In this document: positions 55,389-64,000 of the stretch, one piece after another
Layout of the letters: each line of letters begins with the position of its first letter
Numbering within the stretch: position 1 is the first letter of the stretch
Source of the DNA: UBA7672 sp030824255
Lineage (GTDB): Bacteria > Pseudomonadota > Alphaproteobacteria > Caulobacterales > Hyphomonadaceae
NCBI GenBank assembly: GCA_942493305.1
Contig: OW818686.1
Coordinates: forward strand, 4,340,001 to 4,404,000
Direction: 5' to 3'
DNA length: 64,000 nucleotides
The notes under the pieces: model-generated
The model's input: the letters and a program-made list of their open reading frames with translations, nothing else
The model's database searches: none
What the model was told of the DNA's origin: nothing
Program-made: the position numbers and the translations under genes

Positions 55389-58300
55389 ATGCTGCTTTCG
55401 GACGTTTCCATCAAACGACCGGTGTTCGCCACCGTGATCGGCCTTCTGCTGATCGCGATCGGCGTCGTCTCCTTCACCCGCCTCGCCCTGCGCGAATATC
55501 CTGACATCGATCCGCCGATCGTCTCGATCCGCACGACCTATCAGGGCGCCTCCGCCAACGTGGTCGAATCCCGCATCACGGAAGTGATCGAGGATCGCAT
55601 CTCCGGCGTCGAGGGCATCCGCTTCATCAACTCGTCCAGCCAGGACGGCATGTCCGCGATCGCGATCGAGTTCGACATCTCGCGCGACATGGACTCTGCC
55701 GCCAACGACGTGCGCGACCGCGTGGGCGGCATCCTGCGCATGCTTCCGGAAGAGGCCGATCCGCCAGACGTCCAGAAGGCGGACGCATCCGAAGAGATCG
55801 TTCTGTGGCTCCAGCTCTCGTCGGAAAAGCGCACGGCGCTTGAACTGACGGACTATGCCGAACGCTATCTTGTTGACCGCTTCTCCTCCATCGACGGCGT
55901 CGCCCGTATCCAGATCGGCGGACAGCGCACGCCCGCAATGCGTGTGTGGCTCGACAGGCGCGCCATCGCGGCGCGCGGCCTCACCGTCGGCGACATCGAA
56001 CGCGCGGTCAGAACCGAAAACGTCGAAACGCCCGCAGGCAGCCTCACCTCGCAGGACCTGATCTTCACCGCCCGTATCGAGCGTCCATTCCGCACGCCGG
56101 AAGAATTCGCCAACCTCGTCGTCTTCAAGGGCGCGGATGGCGTCGTCGTCCGCCTCGGAGACGTGGCGCGCGTTGAGTTCGGCGCCGAGGAAGACCGCAG
56201 TGTTTTCCGCGGCAACGGCAATGACACGGTCGGCATCGGCATCGTGAAACAGTCGACTGCCAACGTCGTCGAGGTGGCGCGTGTCGCACGCGAGCGTTCG
56301 CTGGACGTGGCCTCCACCCTTCCCGAGGACATGAAGCTCGAAGTGAACTTCGATGGCTCGGTGTTCGTGAACGCCGCTATCAACGAGGTGTTCCTGACGC
56401 TTGCCATCGCGGTTGGTCTCGTCGTCGGCGTCATCTTCCTCTTCCTCGGATCACTGCGCGCGACGCTGATCCCGGCCGTCACGGTGCCGATCTCGCTGAT
56501 CGCGACCTTCACCGTGCTCGCCGCGCTGGGCCTGTCGATCAACATGCTGACGCTGCTGGCGCTCGTCATGGCCATCGGCCTCGTCGTGGACGACGCCATC
56601 GTCGTGCTCGAGAACATCCACCGTCGCATCGAGGAGTATGGCGAGACCCCGCTTGTCGCCGCCTACCGTTCGTCGCGCCAGGTCGGCTTCGCCATCGTGG
56701 CCATCACGCTCGTGCTGATCTCGGTGTTCGTGCCGATCACGTTCATGCAGGGCCAGATGGGCCGCCTGTTCACCGAGTTCGCCGTCACAATGGCGGCGGC
56801 GATCGCCTTCTCGATGGTGGTGGCGCTCACCATCTCGCCGATGATGGCATCGAAGCTCCTGAAGCCGCACACGCCGCACAATGCGGACCCGAAGAAGAAA
56901 ACCTTCGCCCAGCGCGTCGACCGCGTGTTCACGAGCCTGCGCAATGGCTACGGCTCCGTCTACGACGCCACGGTCCGGCGTCCGGTCGCGATCGCCATCG
57001 GCTTCCTCGCCACGCTGGTGGGAAGCTACTTCCTGTTCACGACCATCCCGGGCGAATACACGCCGCAGGAAGATCGCGGCTCGTTCCAGATCATGATCTC
57101 TGGTCCGGAAGGCGCCTCCTTCGAATACATGGTCCCGTTCATCGAGCAGATCGAGGCGCGCCTCCTGCCGATGATCGAGGATGGCGAAATCGAGCGTATC
57201 TCGGTTCGCGCGCCCGGCGGCTTCGGTCCCGGCGGCGGCGGCTTCAACTCCGGCTCGATCCAGGTCGTGCTGTCGGAATGGGGCCATCGCCGCAACGGCT
57301 TCGAGATCGTCAACGACATCAACCGCCAGCTGTCCGATATTCCGGGCGTTCGTGCTTTCGCCAACATGTCCTCGGCTTTCGGCCGTGGCGGCGGCAAGCC
57401 GATCCAGTTCGTCATCAAGGGCCCGTCCTACGAGTCGCTGGTGGAATGGCGTGACACCTTCCTCGCGGCCCTCAACGCCGAGAACCCCGGCATCAGCCAG
57501 ATCGACTGGGACTACAAGGAAACGCAGCAGCAGTTCCGCGTGAACGTGGACTACAACCGCGCGTCAGACCTTGGGGTCACAGTGCAGGAGATCGGCTCCA
57601 CGCTGCAGACCATGCTCGGCTCCAAGCGCGTCGGCACGTTCATCCAGAACGGCGAAGAGCGTTACGTGATCTTCGAGGGCGAGCGCACCGAGCAGGCGAC
57701 CCCGACGGACATGGAAAACATCTATGTCCGCTCGAACCGCACCGGTGAGTTGATCCCGCTCTCGAACCTCGTGCGCGTCGACCAGACCGCCGACTCGCGC
57801 CGCCTCAACCGCTACAACCGCGTCCGCGCCATCACCATCGACGCAACGCTGGACCCCGGCGTCTCGCTGGGCGTGGCGCTCGACAAGATGGAAGAGATCG
57901 CCCGCCGCGTCCTCCCCGAGGAAGCAGCGTTCGATTACAAGGGCCAGTCGCTCGACTACAAGCGCGCCGGTTCCTCGATCCTGTTCGTGTTCGCCTTCGG
58001 CATCCTCGTGGTGTTCCTGGTGCTCGCCGCGCAGTTCGAGAGCTGGATCCACCCGTTCGTCATCATGCTCTGCGTGCCGGCTACAATCGGCGGCGGCCTG
58101 TTCGGCATCTGGGTCACCGGCAACACGCTCAACATCTACACGCAGATCGGCTTGATCATGCTTGTGGGTCTGGCGGCCAAGAACGGCATTCTCATCGTCG
58201 AGTTCGCCAACCAGCTGCGTGACCAGGGCATGGAATTCGGGCGTGCGCTGAAAGAGGCGTCCCTGACTCGCTTCCGCCCGATCGTGATGACCTCGCTGAC

Positions 58301-58556
58301 CGCCATTGCCGGCGCCATCCCGCTGATCTTCAGCCACGGCGCAGGTTCGGAAACGCGCTCGGCCGTCGGCGTGGTGATCCTGTTCGGCGTCGCAACCGCC
58401 ATGATCGTCACGCTGGTTCTGGTGCCTGCCGCCTACTCGCTGCTCGCCCGCCGCACCGGCAGCCCGCGCGACGTGGAACGCAAGCTCGAGACGGAAGGGC
58501 TGGCGACGCCAGATGACCACAGCCAGGCGCACGGCGGCCTCAAGCCGGCCGAGTAA
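55389..58556 (+). CDS. RND multidrug efflux pump (HAE1/AcrB-like)
   Basis: A 1055-residue inner-membrane transporter with 12 membrane helices and two large periplasmic loops. Proton-relay residues Asp401 and Asp402 sit in MAIGLVVDDAIVVLEN; the Gly-rich GGFGPGGGGF near residue 614 is in the second loop region. It drives export of hydrophobic compounds with the adaptor 18 bp upstream. Length and motifs match HAE1 pumps; the substrate is not known. Confidence 0.95.
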   Translation: MLLSDVSIKRPVFATVIGLLLIAIGVVSFTRLALREYPDIDPPIVSIRTTYQGASANVVESRITEVIEDRISGVEGIRFINSSSQDGMSAIAIEFDISRDMDSAANDVRDRVGGILRMLPEEADPPDVQKADASEEIVLWLQLSSEKRTALELTDYAERYLVDRFSSIDGVARIQIGGQRTPAMRVWLDRRAIAARGLTVGDIERAVRTENVETPAGSLTSQDLIFTARIERPFRTPEEFANLVVFKGADGVVVRLGDVARVEFGAEEDRSVFRGNGNDTVGIGIVKQSTANVVEVARVARERSLDVASTLPEDMKLEVNFDGSVFVNAAINEVFLTLAIAVGLVVGVIFLFLGSLRATLIPAVTVPISLIATFTVLAALGLSINMLTLLALVMAIGLVVDDAIVVLENIHRRIEEYGETPLVAAYRSSRQVGFAIVAITLVLISVFVPITFMQGQMGRLFTEFAVTMAAAIAFSMVVALTISPMMASKLLKPHTPHNADPKKKTFAQRVDRVFTSLRNGYGSVYDATVRRPVAIAIGFLATLVGSYFLFTTIPGEYTPQEDRGSFQIMISGPEGASFEYMVPFIEQIEARLLPMIEDGEIERISVRAPGGFGPGGGGFNSGSIQVVLSEWGHRRNGFEIVNDINRQLSDIPGVRAFANMSSAFGRGGGKPIQFVIKGPSYESLVEWRDTFLAALNAENPGISQIDWDYKETQQQFRVNVDYNRASDLGVTVQEIGSTLQTMLGSKRVGTFIQNGEERYVIFEGERTEQATPTDMENIYVRSNRTGELIPLSNLVRVDQTADSRRLNRYNRVRAITIDATLDPGVSLGVALDKMEEIARRVLPEEAAFDYKGQSLDYKRAGSSILFVFAFGILVVFLVLAAQFESWIHPFVIMLCVPATIGGGLFGIWVTGNTLNIYTQIGLIMLVGLAAKNGILIVEFANQLRDQGMEFGRALKEASLTRFRPIVMTSLTAIAGAIPLIFSHGAGSETRSAVGVVILFGVATAMIVTLVLVPAAYSLLARRTGSPRDVERKLETEGLATPDDHSQAHGGLKPAE

Positions 58557-58572
58557 GCGCCTCTCGACGTTC

Positions 58573-58610
58573 CGGCTGCATCGGTGGTGGATCATTCCCC
58601 GATGCAGCCG
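58573..58610 (+). promoter_or_regulatory. Perfect inverted repeat over the AadA-like start codon
   Basis: CGGCTGCATCG (58573-58583) and CGATGCAGCCG (58600-58610) are perfect 11-base arms with a 16-base loop. The right arm contains the ATG at 58602, and the loop begins with an in-frame GTG. In RNA the stem would hide the ATG. It lies just after the RND pump stop, so it might also act as a transcription end. Confidence 0.65.
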
Positions 58611-59477
58611 AACTTCGCTCCCACGCCTTATGACGAACTCAACATGGTCCTCGCCGTGTTGCTGGACGGCGTGCGCACAGCCCTTGGCGACAATCTTGTA
58701 GGTCTCTACCTGCAGGGCTCCTTCGCCGTCGGAGATTTCAGCCCGTACAGCGACTGCGATTTCATCGTCGTAACGCGCGAAGATCTCACGCCCCAACAAC
58801 TTGCCGACGTGCGCGTGCTCCACGCCAGCATCCACGACCTTCCCGCCCCCTACTGGCATAACGGGCTCGAGGGCTCTTACGCCCCCATCGGCATCCTCCG
58901 CCGCTGGACGCTGGCCCCCCGCGATCCGCCCGGTGAACCGCGTGCCGATGACTGGGAAGACCCCGGCCTCGTCGGCAGCCCGCCGCTCGCCTACCCGTTC
59001 TGGTATCTCGACCACGGATCGAAAATCCTCGTCCGCTCCGAGCACGACAACACGCAGGTCGTCCGCTGGTCCCTGCGCGAGCGCGGCGTCGCGCTGCACG
59101 GACCAGATCCGCGCGACATCATCGACCCTATCGACCCCGACGATCTCCGCCGCGAAGTCCGCATGACGATGCACCGCAGCCTCGCCACCGGCCTCCCCAT
59201 GCCGATGGTCGCCTGGCAGGCCTTCTGGGTCGGCCTCTACTGCCGCATCCTGCACACGATCGAAACGGGACGCGTCACGTCCAAGAAGGACGCCATGGCG
59301 TGGGCTGCGGACGCCCTCGACCCGCAATGGCGCGGCCTCATCCAGCGCGCCGCCGCCCTGAAAAAGGGAGATGACGCCACCGCCGCCCTCCCCGCTGATC
59401 CCATCGACGCCGCCGCGACGCCACCCTTCGCCCGCGCGTGCATTGCCTTCGCCGACGCGCGCTTCCCGCTCAGCTGA
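58602..59477 (+). CDS. AadA-like nucleotidyltransferase with DUF4111 domain
   Basis: A 291-residue protein. The nucleotidyltransferase motif GSFAVGDFSPYSDCDFIVV (Gly-Ser and the Asp pair of DCD) lies near residue 40, and the C-terminal helical DUF4111-type half contains RMTMHRSLATG and WVGLYCRIL. AadA adenylates streptomycin and spectinomycin, but chromosomal relatives in environmental bacteria often have other roles, so resistance is not shown. The start could be ATG 58602 or GTG 58584 (six residues longer); both lie in the inverted repeat. The last 8 bp overlap the TauE gene. Confidence 0.8.
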   Translation: MQPNFAPTPYDELNMVLAVLLDGVRTALGDNLVGLYLQGSFAVGDFSPYSDCDFIVVTREDLTPQQLADVRVLHASIHDLPAPYWHNGLEGSYAPIGILRRWTLAPRDPPGEPRADDWEDPGLVGSPPLAYPFWYLDHGSKILVRSEHDNTQVVRWSLRERGVALHGPDPRDIIDPIDPDDLRREVRMTMHRSLATGLPMPMVAWQAFWVGLYCRILHTIETGRVTSKKDAMAWAADALDPQWRGLIQRAAALKKGDDATAALPADPIDAAATPPFARACIAFADARFPLS

Positions 59478-60219
59478 CAGCGCCGAGGCTCGACGCCGTC
59501 AGTACCGCGCCCGACACGAACAGCAAGGCCAGCACCAGCCTGCGGAACGCCCGCTGGTTCATCCGCTTGAACAGCATCGTCCCCAGCAGCGCGGGTATCG
59601 CCAGCGCAGGCGCGATGATCGCAAACAGCCCCAGCACCTCAGCCGTGATTATATCCCCCGCGACGAGATAGCCCGTCAGCGTCGCGACATGCATGGCGAT
59701 GTTGAACGCCTGCATCACGCCGCGCTGCGTATCCTTGTCCCATCCGCGCAGGGTGATCCACAGCGTTGGCGCCGCGCCCGCCATGCCGCCGATCCCACCG
59801 AACACGCCGCCCACCCAGCCCGAGACGGCATCCATCCACTTGCCGCCCCAGCGCATCGCCCAGTTCGCGGGCACAAACAGCATTGCGGGGCAGTAGAGCA
59901 GCAGGAAAATCCCGAGCCCCAGCTTGAACCCCGCCGGGTCGAGAACGCCGAGAAGAAAAATCCCCAGCGGCACGCCGATCAGTCCGCCAACGACAAACGG
60001 CGCAACGCGCTTCCAGTCCGCGCCCTTCCACGTCATCGGCAGCGCGACCAGCTGCCCGACCAACGATCCGAACACCGCCATCGGCGCCGCGATCTGCGGA
60101 TCAACCGTCCACGCCCACACCGACAGCGCCACCAGCGCGAACGCAAAACCGGACAAGCCCTGCACGAAGCCCGCGAGCACCGCGCCGCCAATGACGATGG
60201 CCAGATAGGAATCGATCAT
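59470..60219 (-). CDS. TauE/SafE family permease
   Basis: A 249-residue inner-membrane protein with about eight membrane helices, of the sulfite/organosulfonate exporter group. The opening AGFVQGLSGFAFALVALS and the internal GWVGGVFGGIGGMAGAAPTLW are typical repeats of the fold. The substrate is unknown. The end overlaps the convergent AadA-like gene. Confidence 0.9.
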   Translation of the reverse strand: MIDSYLAIVIGGAVLAGFVQGLSGFAFALVALSVWAWTVDPQIAAPMAVFGSLVGQLVALPMTWKGADWKRVAPFVVGGLIGVPLGIFLLGVLDPAGFKLGLGIFLLLYCPAMLFVPANWAMRWGGKWMDAVSGWVGGVFGGIGGMAGAAPTLWITLRGWDKDTQRGVMQAFNIAMHVATLTGYLVAGDIITAEVLGLFAIIAPALAIPALLGTMLFKRMNQRAFRRLVLALLFVSGAVLTASSLGAVS

Positions 60220-60267
60220 GGCTTTTCACTAGTGACTGTTCGATTGAGAAGAAAGCATCCGCCCGCC

Positions 60268-61263
60268 TCAGCCCCGCATCTCGCTCGGGCTCTTGCCGGT
60301 CCAGCGCTTGAACGCCCGCGAAAACGCCGCCGGATCGGAAAACCCCACGAGATACGCCGTCTCGTTCACCGACGCTTTCTTGCCCGCCAGATAGTTGAGC
60401 GCCAGTCGGTGGCGCAGGTCATCCAGCACCCTCTCGAACGTCACATCCTCCGCCTTCAGCCGCCTGAACAGCGTCTGCCGGCTCAAGCCCATCTTCGTCG
60501 CGATCGCATCCATGCCGATGTCGCCCGTGTGCAGGATCGGCAGCAGCAGGCCCTCCACCTTTCCCCGCGCCGACTTGGAACTCTCCAGCTCCTTGAGAAG
60601 CTGCTCCGCCTTCTCGCTCAGCACGCCGAACACGTATTGCGGCTGCAACGCCACGCGCATACCGGAAACCTCCGGATGCATCCGCAGCGCATTCCACGGC
60701 GCATCGAACACAACGGGGCATTGGAAAATCCGCTCATACTCCGCGCGATAGCCCGGATCAGCATGTGTCACATGCACCTCCAGCACATGCGGCACAGACA
60801 GAAAGCGCCGCGGCGCGCACGCCTGCCGCGCAAACGTCACCTCGGTCAGCTCGGGAAAATCATTCGGGTTCTCCCGCGCATCTTCCATCCAGACGCCGCG
60901 CGCATCCGCCCGCATCACGAAGCGTTTGCCCGGCGCTTGATATTCAACGGCCAGCTTGCCGAACCGGTTCATCTGCAGGAACGCATCGCCCATCGTCTCC
61001 GACGCATTCATGATCAGCCCGGTGATCGACAGCTCCGAAAGGTCCACCGTCTCGCCATAGTGCAGCGCCAGCGCCGGATCACCCGTCAGCTCCTTCGCAG
61101 CGCGCATCAGGGCAACGTAATTCGGCATCGCGATCCGGTTGTCCTGATCCTCCAGCGCGGCCAGCGAGACGCCCGCCCGTCGCGAGAGTTCATCCGCATC
61201 CGCCCCTTTGGAGACGGCCAGTCTCACCAGCCCGCGCGGCAGGCCCGCTCCCACGGTCAGCAT
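60268..61263 (-). CDS. AraC family transcriptional regulator
   Basis: A 331-residue regulator. The N-terminal Arabinose_bd-type domain (about residues 10-200) precedes two helix-turn-helix motifs of the AraC DNA-binding domain (MDAIATKMGLSRQTLFRRLK and VNETAYLVGFSDPAAFSRAFKRW). The ATG at 61263 is chosen as the start of homologous sequence. It is divergent from the secreted-family gene at 61419, the most likely target. Confidence 0.93.
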   Translation of the reverse strand: MLTVGAGLPRGLVRLAVSKGADADELSRRAGVSLAALEDQDNRIAMPNYVALMRAAKELTGDPALALHYGETVDLSELSITGLIMNASETMGDAFLQMNRFGKLAVEYQAPGKRFVMRADARGVWMEDARENPNDFPELTEVTFARQACAPRRFLSVPHVLEVHVTHADPGYRAEYERIFQCPVVFDAPWNALRMHPEVSGMRVALQPQYVFGVLSEKAEQLLKELESSKSARGKVEGLLLPILHTGDIGMDAIATKMGLSRQTLFRRLKAEDVTFERVLDDLRHRLALNYLAGKKASVNETAYLVGFSDPAAFSRAFKRWTGKSPSEMRG

Positions 61264-61418
61264 GTCTCTGGCCCCGAAAATGTGCGGCTGAAACCAACGA
61301 TCATGCTTTTGGCGTCCCCGGTCACGTCGCGGCGCTCGCTGCGCCTGTCCCATTCATGTCGCATTCAACGCGCCGCCACGTGAATGGCGGATAACAAAAA
61401 CAAACAGGGACACACCCG

Positions 61419-62408
61419 ATGATACGCCTCCTCCCCCTCCTCGCCATCGCCTCCCTCCTCGCCCCCGCAAGCCTCGCACAAACATCCTCTCCCGCCTTGT
61501 CCTCCCCCACATCTCTAACGCCCATGACGGAGATTCCGCGCACGCCCGAAGGCCGCCCGGATTTCCAGAATGTCGTCTGGGCGACAAACTTCTTCCCCGT
61601 CTTCGAAGCCAACCCCATGTCGGCCAACCTCGTCGTCGCCGAAGACGAAGCCCGAAACATCGTCGCCACCATGTTCGAGGGCATGAAACCCTTCCTCGAA
61701 GAAAGCATCGACCCGGAAGCCCACGTCATCATGGGCGAAACGGATGGCCTTCCCATCGTGCGCGGCGAAAGGCGCACGCGCCTCCTCGTTCTCCCCGCCG
61801 ATGGCAAGCTCCCGCTGACCCCGGAGGCGCTGGCGCTCACCAAGTCCTCGGACACGATGGACGGACCCAAGGACGACTACGAACAGCGTCCTTCAGGCGA
61901 GCGCTGCATCGCCGTCAGCGCCGCGCCGCCCATCCACGCCGTGATCTCCTACAACCGCCTGCGCATGATCCAGACACCGAGCCACATCGTCATCCACATG
62001 GAAAACGGAGACGAGGCCCGCATCATCCCCTTCGCCTCGGCTCACGCCAAGCCCGGCGGCCCCACCTCGCTCTATGGCGACTCCATCGCCCGCTGGGACG
62101 GCGACACGCTGGTGATCGAGACAATCAGGCACAACAGGTATGATCGCGTGCGCGGCCTGATGAAGAAGTTCGTCATCAATGCCGATTCAAAAGTCATCGA
62201 ACGCTACACGCGCCTCGCCGACAACGAACTGCTCTACCAGTTCACCATCGAAGACCCGACAGCGTATTCCGCCCCCTGGCTCGGCGAGTTCTCGTTCTTC
62301 GCCACCGACACCGGCATGTACGAATCCCCCTGCCACGAACACAACCACTCGCTGACCAACATCCTGCTGGGCCAGCGTGTGGCGGACCAGCGGACGAAAG
62401 CCCACTAG
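61419..62408 (+). CDS. Secreted protein of unknown function (family member 3 of 3)
   Basis: A 329-residue periplasmic protein with a 21-residue signal peptide (APASLAQ). It shares SGERCIAV, YNRLRMIQTPSHIVI, DEARIIPFAS, GDSIARWDGDTLVIETIRH and the C-terminal YESPCHEHNHS with the protein at 48535-49413. It has a longer middle part than that protein and lacks the QPDL-type start of the other two (it reads GRPDFQNVVW). The ATG has AGGGA 8 bp upstream. A terminator follows, and the AraC gene upstream may control it. Confidence 0.85.
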   Translation: MIRLLPLLAIASLLAPASLAQTSSPALSSPTSLTPMTEIPRTPEGRPDFQNVVWATNFFPVFEANPMSANLVVAEDEARNIVATMFEGMKPFLEESIDPEAHVIMGETDGLPIVRGERRTRLLVLPADGKLPLTPEALALTKSSDTMDGPKDDYEQRPSGERCIAVSAAPPIHAVISYNRLRMIQTPSHIVIHMENGDEARIIPFASAHAKPGGPTSLYGDSIARWDGDTLVIETIRHNRYDRVRGLMKKFVINADSKVIERYTRLADNELLYQFTIEDPTAYSAPWLGEFSFFATDTGMYESPCHEHNHSLTNILLGQRVADQRTKAH

Positions 62409-62417
62409 CCAGAAACA

Positions 62418-62447
62418 AGAAGGGCGGCCCTCGCGAGCCGCCCTTCT
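62418..62447. terminator. Bidirectional terminator between convergent genes
   Basis: AGAAGGGCGGC and GCCGCCCTTCT are perfect 11-base arms with an eight-base loop (CCTCGCGA), followed by CATTCTT. It lies between the secreted-family stop and the serine-hydrolase stop. Confidence 0.85.
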
Positions 62448-62469
62448 CATTCTTGGATCCTGAACGCGC

Positions 62470-63729
62470 CTACTTCACGAGCGCGTCGTAGATCCATGTG
62501 CGGTTCTTGCGCTGGTATTCCGACAAAAGCGCGCGGTCCTGGATCATGAACACCATGAACACGTCGTTCTTCGGGTCATACCACCACTCGGTGCCCGCAA
62601 TGCCGTTCCACGAGAACGTGCCATTGCCGGGGCGCTGTTTCGTGTCGTCGATCACCAGCGACACGCCAAGGCCGAAGCCCATGCCCTGACCCGGGAAGAA
62701 CAGGCCCTTCGCGCGGATGTCCGCCGTCGTCTGGTCGATCAGCATCAGGTCAACCGTTTCCGGCTTCAGGATGCGCACGCCGCGATACTCGCCCTTGTTG
62801 GCCAGCATCGTGCCGAAGCGCAGGTAATCCTCCGCCGTCGACGACAGCCCGCCGCCGCCCGCGTAGAGCACCCGTTTCATCGTGTAGTCGTAGTAAAGCG
62901 GGTCCTGCTTCTGCGACTGGGCAAAGCGCGAGGCCTTCTCCGCCGGCTGCACGAACGCTGTATCCGTCATGCCAAGCGGCCCGGTGATACGCTCGCGCAC
63001 CGCCTCTTCAAGCGTCTTGCCGGTGACCTTCTCGATCACGCCGCCCAGGACATCGAGGCCCTGGCTGTAGTTCCACGCCGCGCCGGGCTCCGAGATCATC
63101 GGCAGCTTGGCGACAACCTGCTCCGACCAATCCTTGGCATTCAGGTCCTGGCGCTGTTCACCGCCGGCAACCCACGCCTTCGCGATCGGCGATGTCGGCT
63201 GGATGAACGAGTAGATGATGCCAGAGGTGTGGCTCATCAGGTGACGGATCAGCATCGGCTTGGTCGCCGGTGTTGGATCACCCTCTTTCTGCCAGACCTT
63301 GATGTCCTTGAACGCCGGCAGGTAGTCGGAGACCGGCGCGTCGAGGTTCAGCTTGCCCTCTTCCACCAGCGTCATCGCCGTCACGGCGACAACCGGCTTG
63401 GTCATCGAGAAGATGCGGAAGATGGTCTCGTTCGAAACCGGCGTCGTCTGGCCGGGGCCCTGCACGCCAAAGCCCTGCTCGAACGCGACCTGGCCCTTGC
63501 GGCCCACCAGCAGGTACGCGCCCGGAATCTTGCCCGAGGCCACATCCGCGTTCAGCGCCGTGCTGATAGCGGCAAGCTTCGCCGGATCGAATCCAAGCGT
63601 GGCCGCATCGCCCTTCACGATCGAAGGCGCGGCGAGATCAGGTCCGGACGGGCCGGTCTGGCAGGCCGACGCCAGAAGGAATGCTGCACTTGCGGCAATA
63701 ATGCCGCGCCTCGTCAACGAGCCTATCAC
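62470..63729 (-). CDS. Serine hydrolase, beta-lactamase class C fold, lipoprotein
   Basis: A 419-residue lipoprotein (lipobox LLASAC, Cys23). The catalytic Ser108-x-x-Lys111 (SMTK) and Tyr221 of NYSQ are present, the arrangement of family VIII esterases (EstB) and class C beta-lactamases; LMSHTSGI is also conserved. Such proteins are usually esterases or D-amino-acid peptidases rather than resistance enzymes. It starts with GTG at 63729, preceded by GGAG. No partner gene is near. Confidence 0.92.
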   Translation of the reverse strand: MIGSLTRRGIIAASAAFLLASACQTGPSGPDLAAPSIVKGDAATLGFDPAKLAAISTALNADVASGKIPGAYLLVGRKGQVAFEQGFGVQGPGQTTPVSNETIFRIFSMTKPVVAVTAMTLVEEGKLNLDAPVSDYLPAFKDIKVWQKEGDPTPATKPMLIRHLMSHTSGIIYSFIQPTSPIAKAWVAGGEQRQDLNAKDWSEQVVAKLPMISEPGAAWNYSQGLDVLGGVIEKVTGKTLEEAVRERITGPLGMTDTAFVQPAEKASRFAQSQKQDPLYYDYTMKRVLYAGGGGLSSTAEDYLRFGTMLANKGEYRGVRILKPETVDLMLIDQTTADIRAKGLFFPGQGMGFGLGVSLVIDDTKQRPGNGTFSWNGIAGTEWWYDPKNDVFMVFMIQDRALLSEYQRKNRTWIYDALVK

Positions 63730-64000
63730 GTGCGTCTCCGTCCCTTGTTACCGCCCTTTGCAGGCGTCTGAGTTCCTGAGCGCTGTACAAGGAATGCCTG
63801 ACAGGCGAAAGACCCGCCCGTTGACAGTCGCCGGCGACGGCTTGGGCATATCCATGCGTTTCACCTCATGAGCGTGCGACACATAGGCCATGGCGCATGA
63901 CGCTGCGGCGGGCTAACTTGCCGGACGGAGGAAAGTTCTTGCGCAAGATGCAGAGGACAGGCGAATACGCCGTCCGGAGCAAATGCGCCCAAGGGGAGTG
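63730..64000. other. Right-edge intergenic stretch
   Basis: This holds the leader of the serine-hydrolase gene on the minus strand. On the plus strand a frame opens at a TTG near 63934 behind GGAGG and runs off the right edge; it may be the start of a gene, but too little is visible to claim it. Confidence 0.3.

Noticed and set aside
58602..59477. Aminoglycoside resistance gene
   Set aside because: The fold is AadA-like, but a chromosomal context without mobile elements and a generic family match do not support a resistance claim.
62470..63729. Beta-lactamase resistance gene
   Set aside because: The SMTK and YSQ arrangement fits family VIII esterases and D-peptidases at least as well; no regulator of ampR type is adjacent.

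Overview
The window looks like the chromosome of a GC-rich alphaproteobacterium of the Caulobacterales, most likely the Hyphomonadaceae/Caulobacteraceae group. The reasons are the rRNA operon order 16S-tRNAIle-tRNAAla-23S-5S-tRNAfMet, a holdfast-anchor operon (hfaA-hfaB-hfaD) that is characteristic of stalked, surface-attaching bacteria, many secreted lipoproteins, two TonB-dependent receptors, and frequent ATGA/GTGA stop-start overlaps. The species cannot be named from reading alone. I see no phage, plasmid, insertion sequence or CRISPR array.

Layout. 1-9.6 kb: the 3'-truncated first member of a secreted protein family that recurs twice more, then tlpA and argH starting back to back on one CATG, a cytochrome b561 behind an FNR/FixK-type box, a TspO homologue, a small lipoprotein with lysA, and a large DUF4175 membrane protein with a Gln/Gly-rich tail. 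9.6-17 kb: a CsbD-type stress protein, an intergenic stretch with palindromic repeats, a feoA-feoB operon with a Fur-type box and two extra genes, and a three-gene ABC export system behind a nested inverted repeat. 17-22.3 kb: an iron or copper uptake operon (DUF2946-like protein, TonB receptor, PepSY membrane protein) with a second Fur-like box, then a pirin. 22.3-28.2 kb: one complete rRNA operon on the minus strand with promoter, leader and terminator. 28.6-34 kb: a CBS-domain protein, an FAD oxidoreductase and the hfaABD operon, which has a consensus sigma-54 promoter. 34.5-39.3 kb: a saccharopine-dehydrogenase-like reductase, a CocE/S15 hydrolase, lipoproteins and a fatty acid hydroxylase. 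39.3-47 kb: four tandem DUF885 lipoproteins, two of the junctions carrying the same palindromic element. 47-54 kb: SDR, SnoaL-like protein, a secreted-family protein overlapping an M14 carboxypeptidase, and a large TonB receptor. 54-64 kb: RND efflux adaptor and pump, an AadA-like nucleotidyltransferase whose start lies in a perfect inverted repeat, TauE permease, AraC regulator, a third secreted-family member and a beta-lactamase-fold serine hydrolase.

How the genes work together. Iron handling is a theme (feoAB, TonB-PepSY operon, matching Fur-like operators). Secreted peptide degradation is another: four DUF885 proteins, an M14 peptidase, an S15-type hydrolase and a beta-lactamase-fold esterase beside TonB receptors suggest extracytoplasmic scavenging. 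Surface attachment is represented by hfaABD. The least explained items are the three-member secreted family (shared ERC, DARIIP and GDTLVIET motifs), the DUF885 array with its repeat elements, and the low-GC gene inserted between feoB and a YdeI-like gene.
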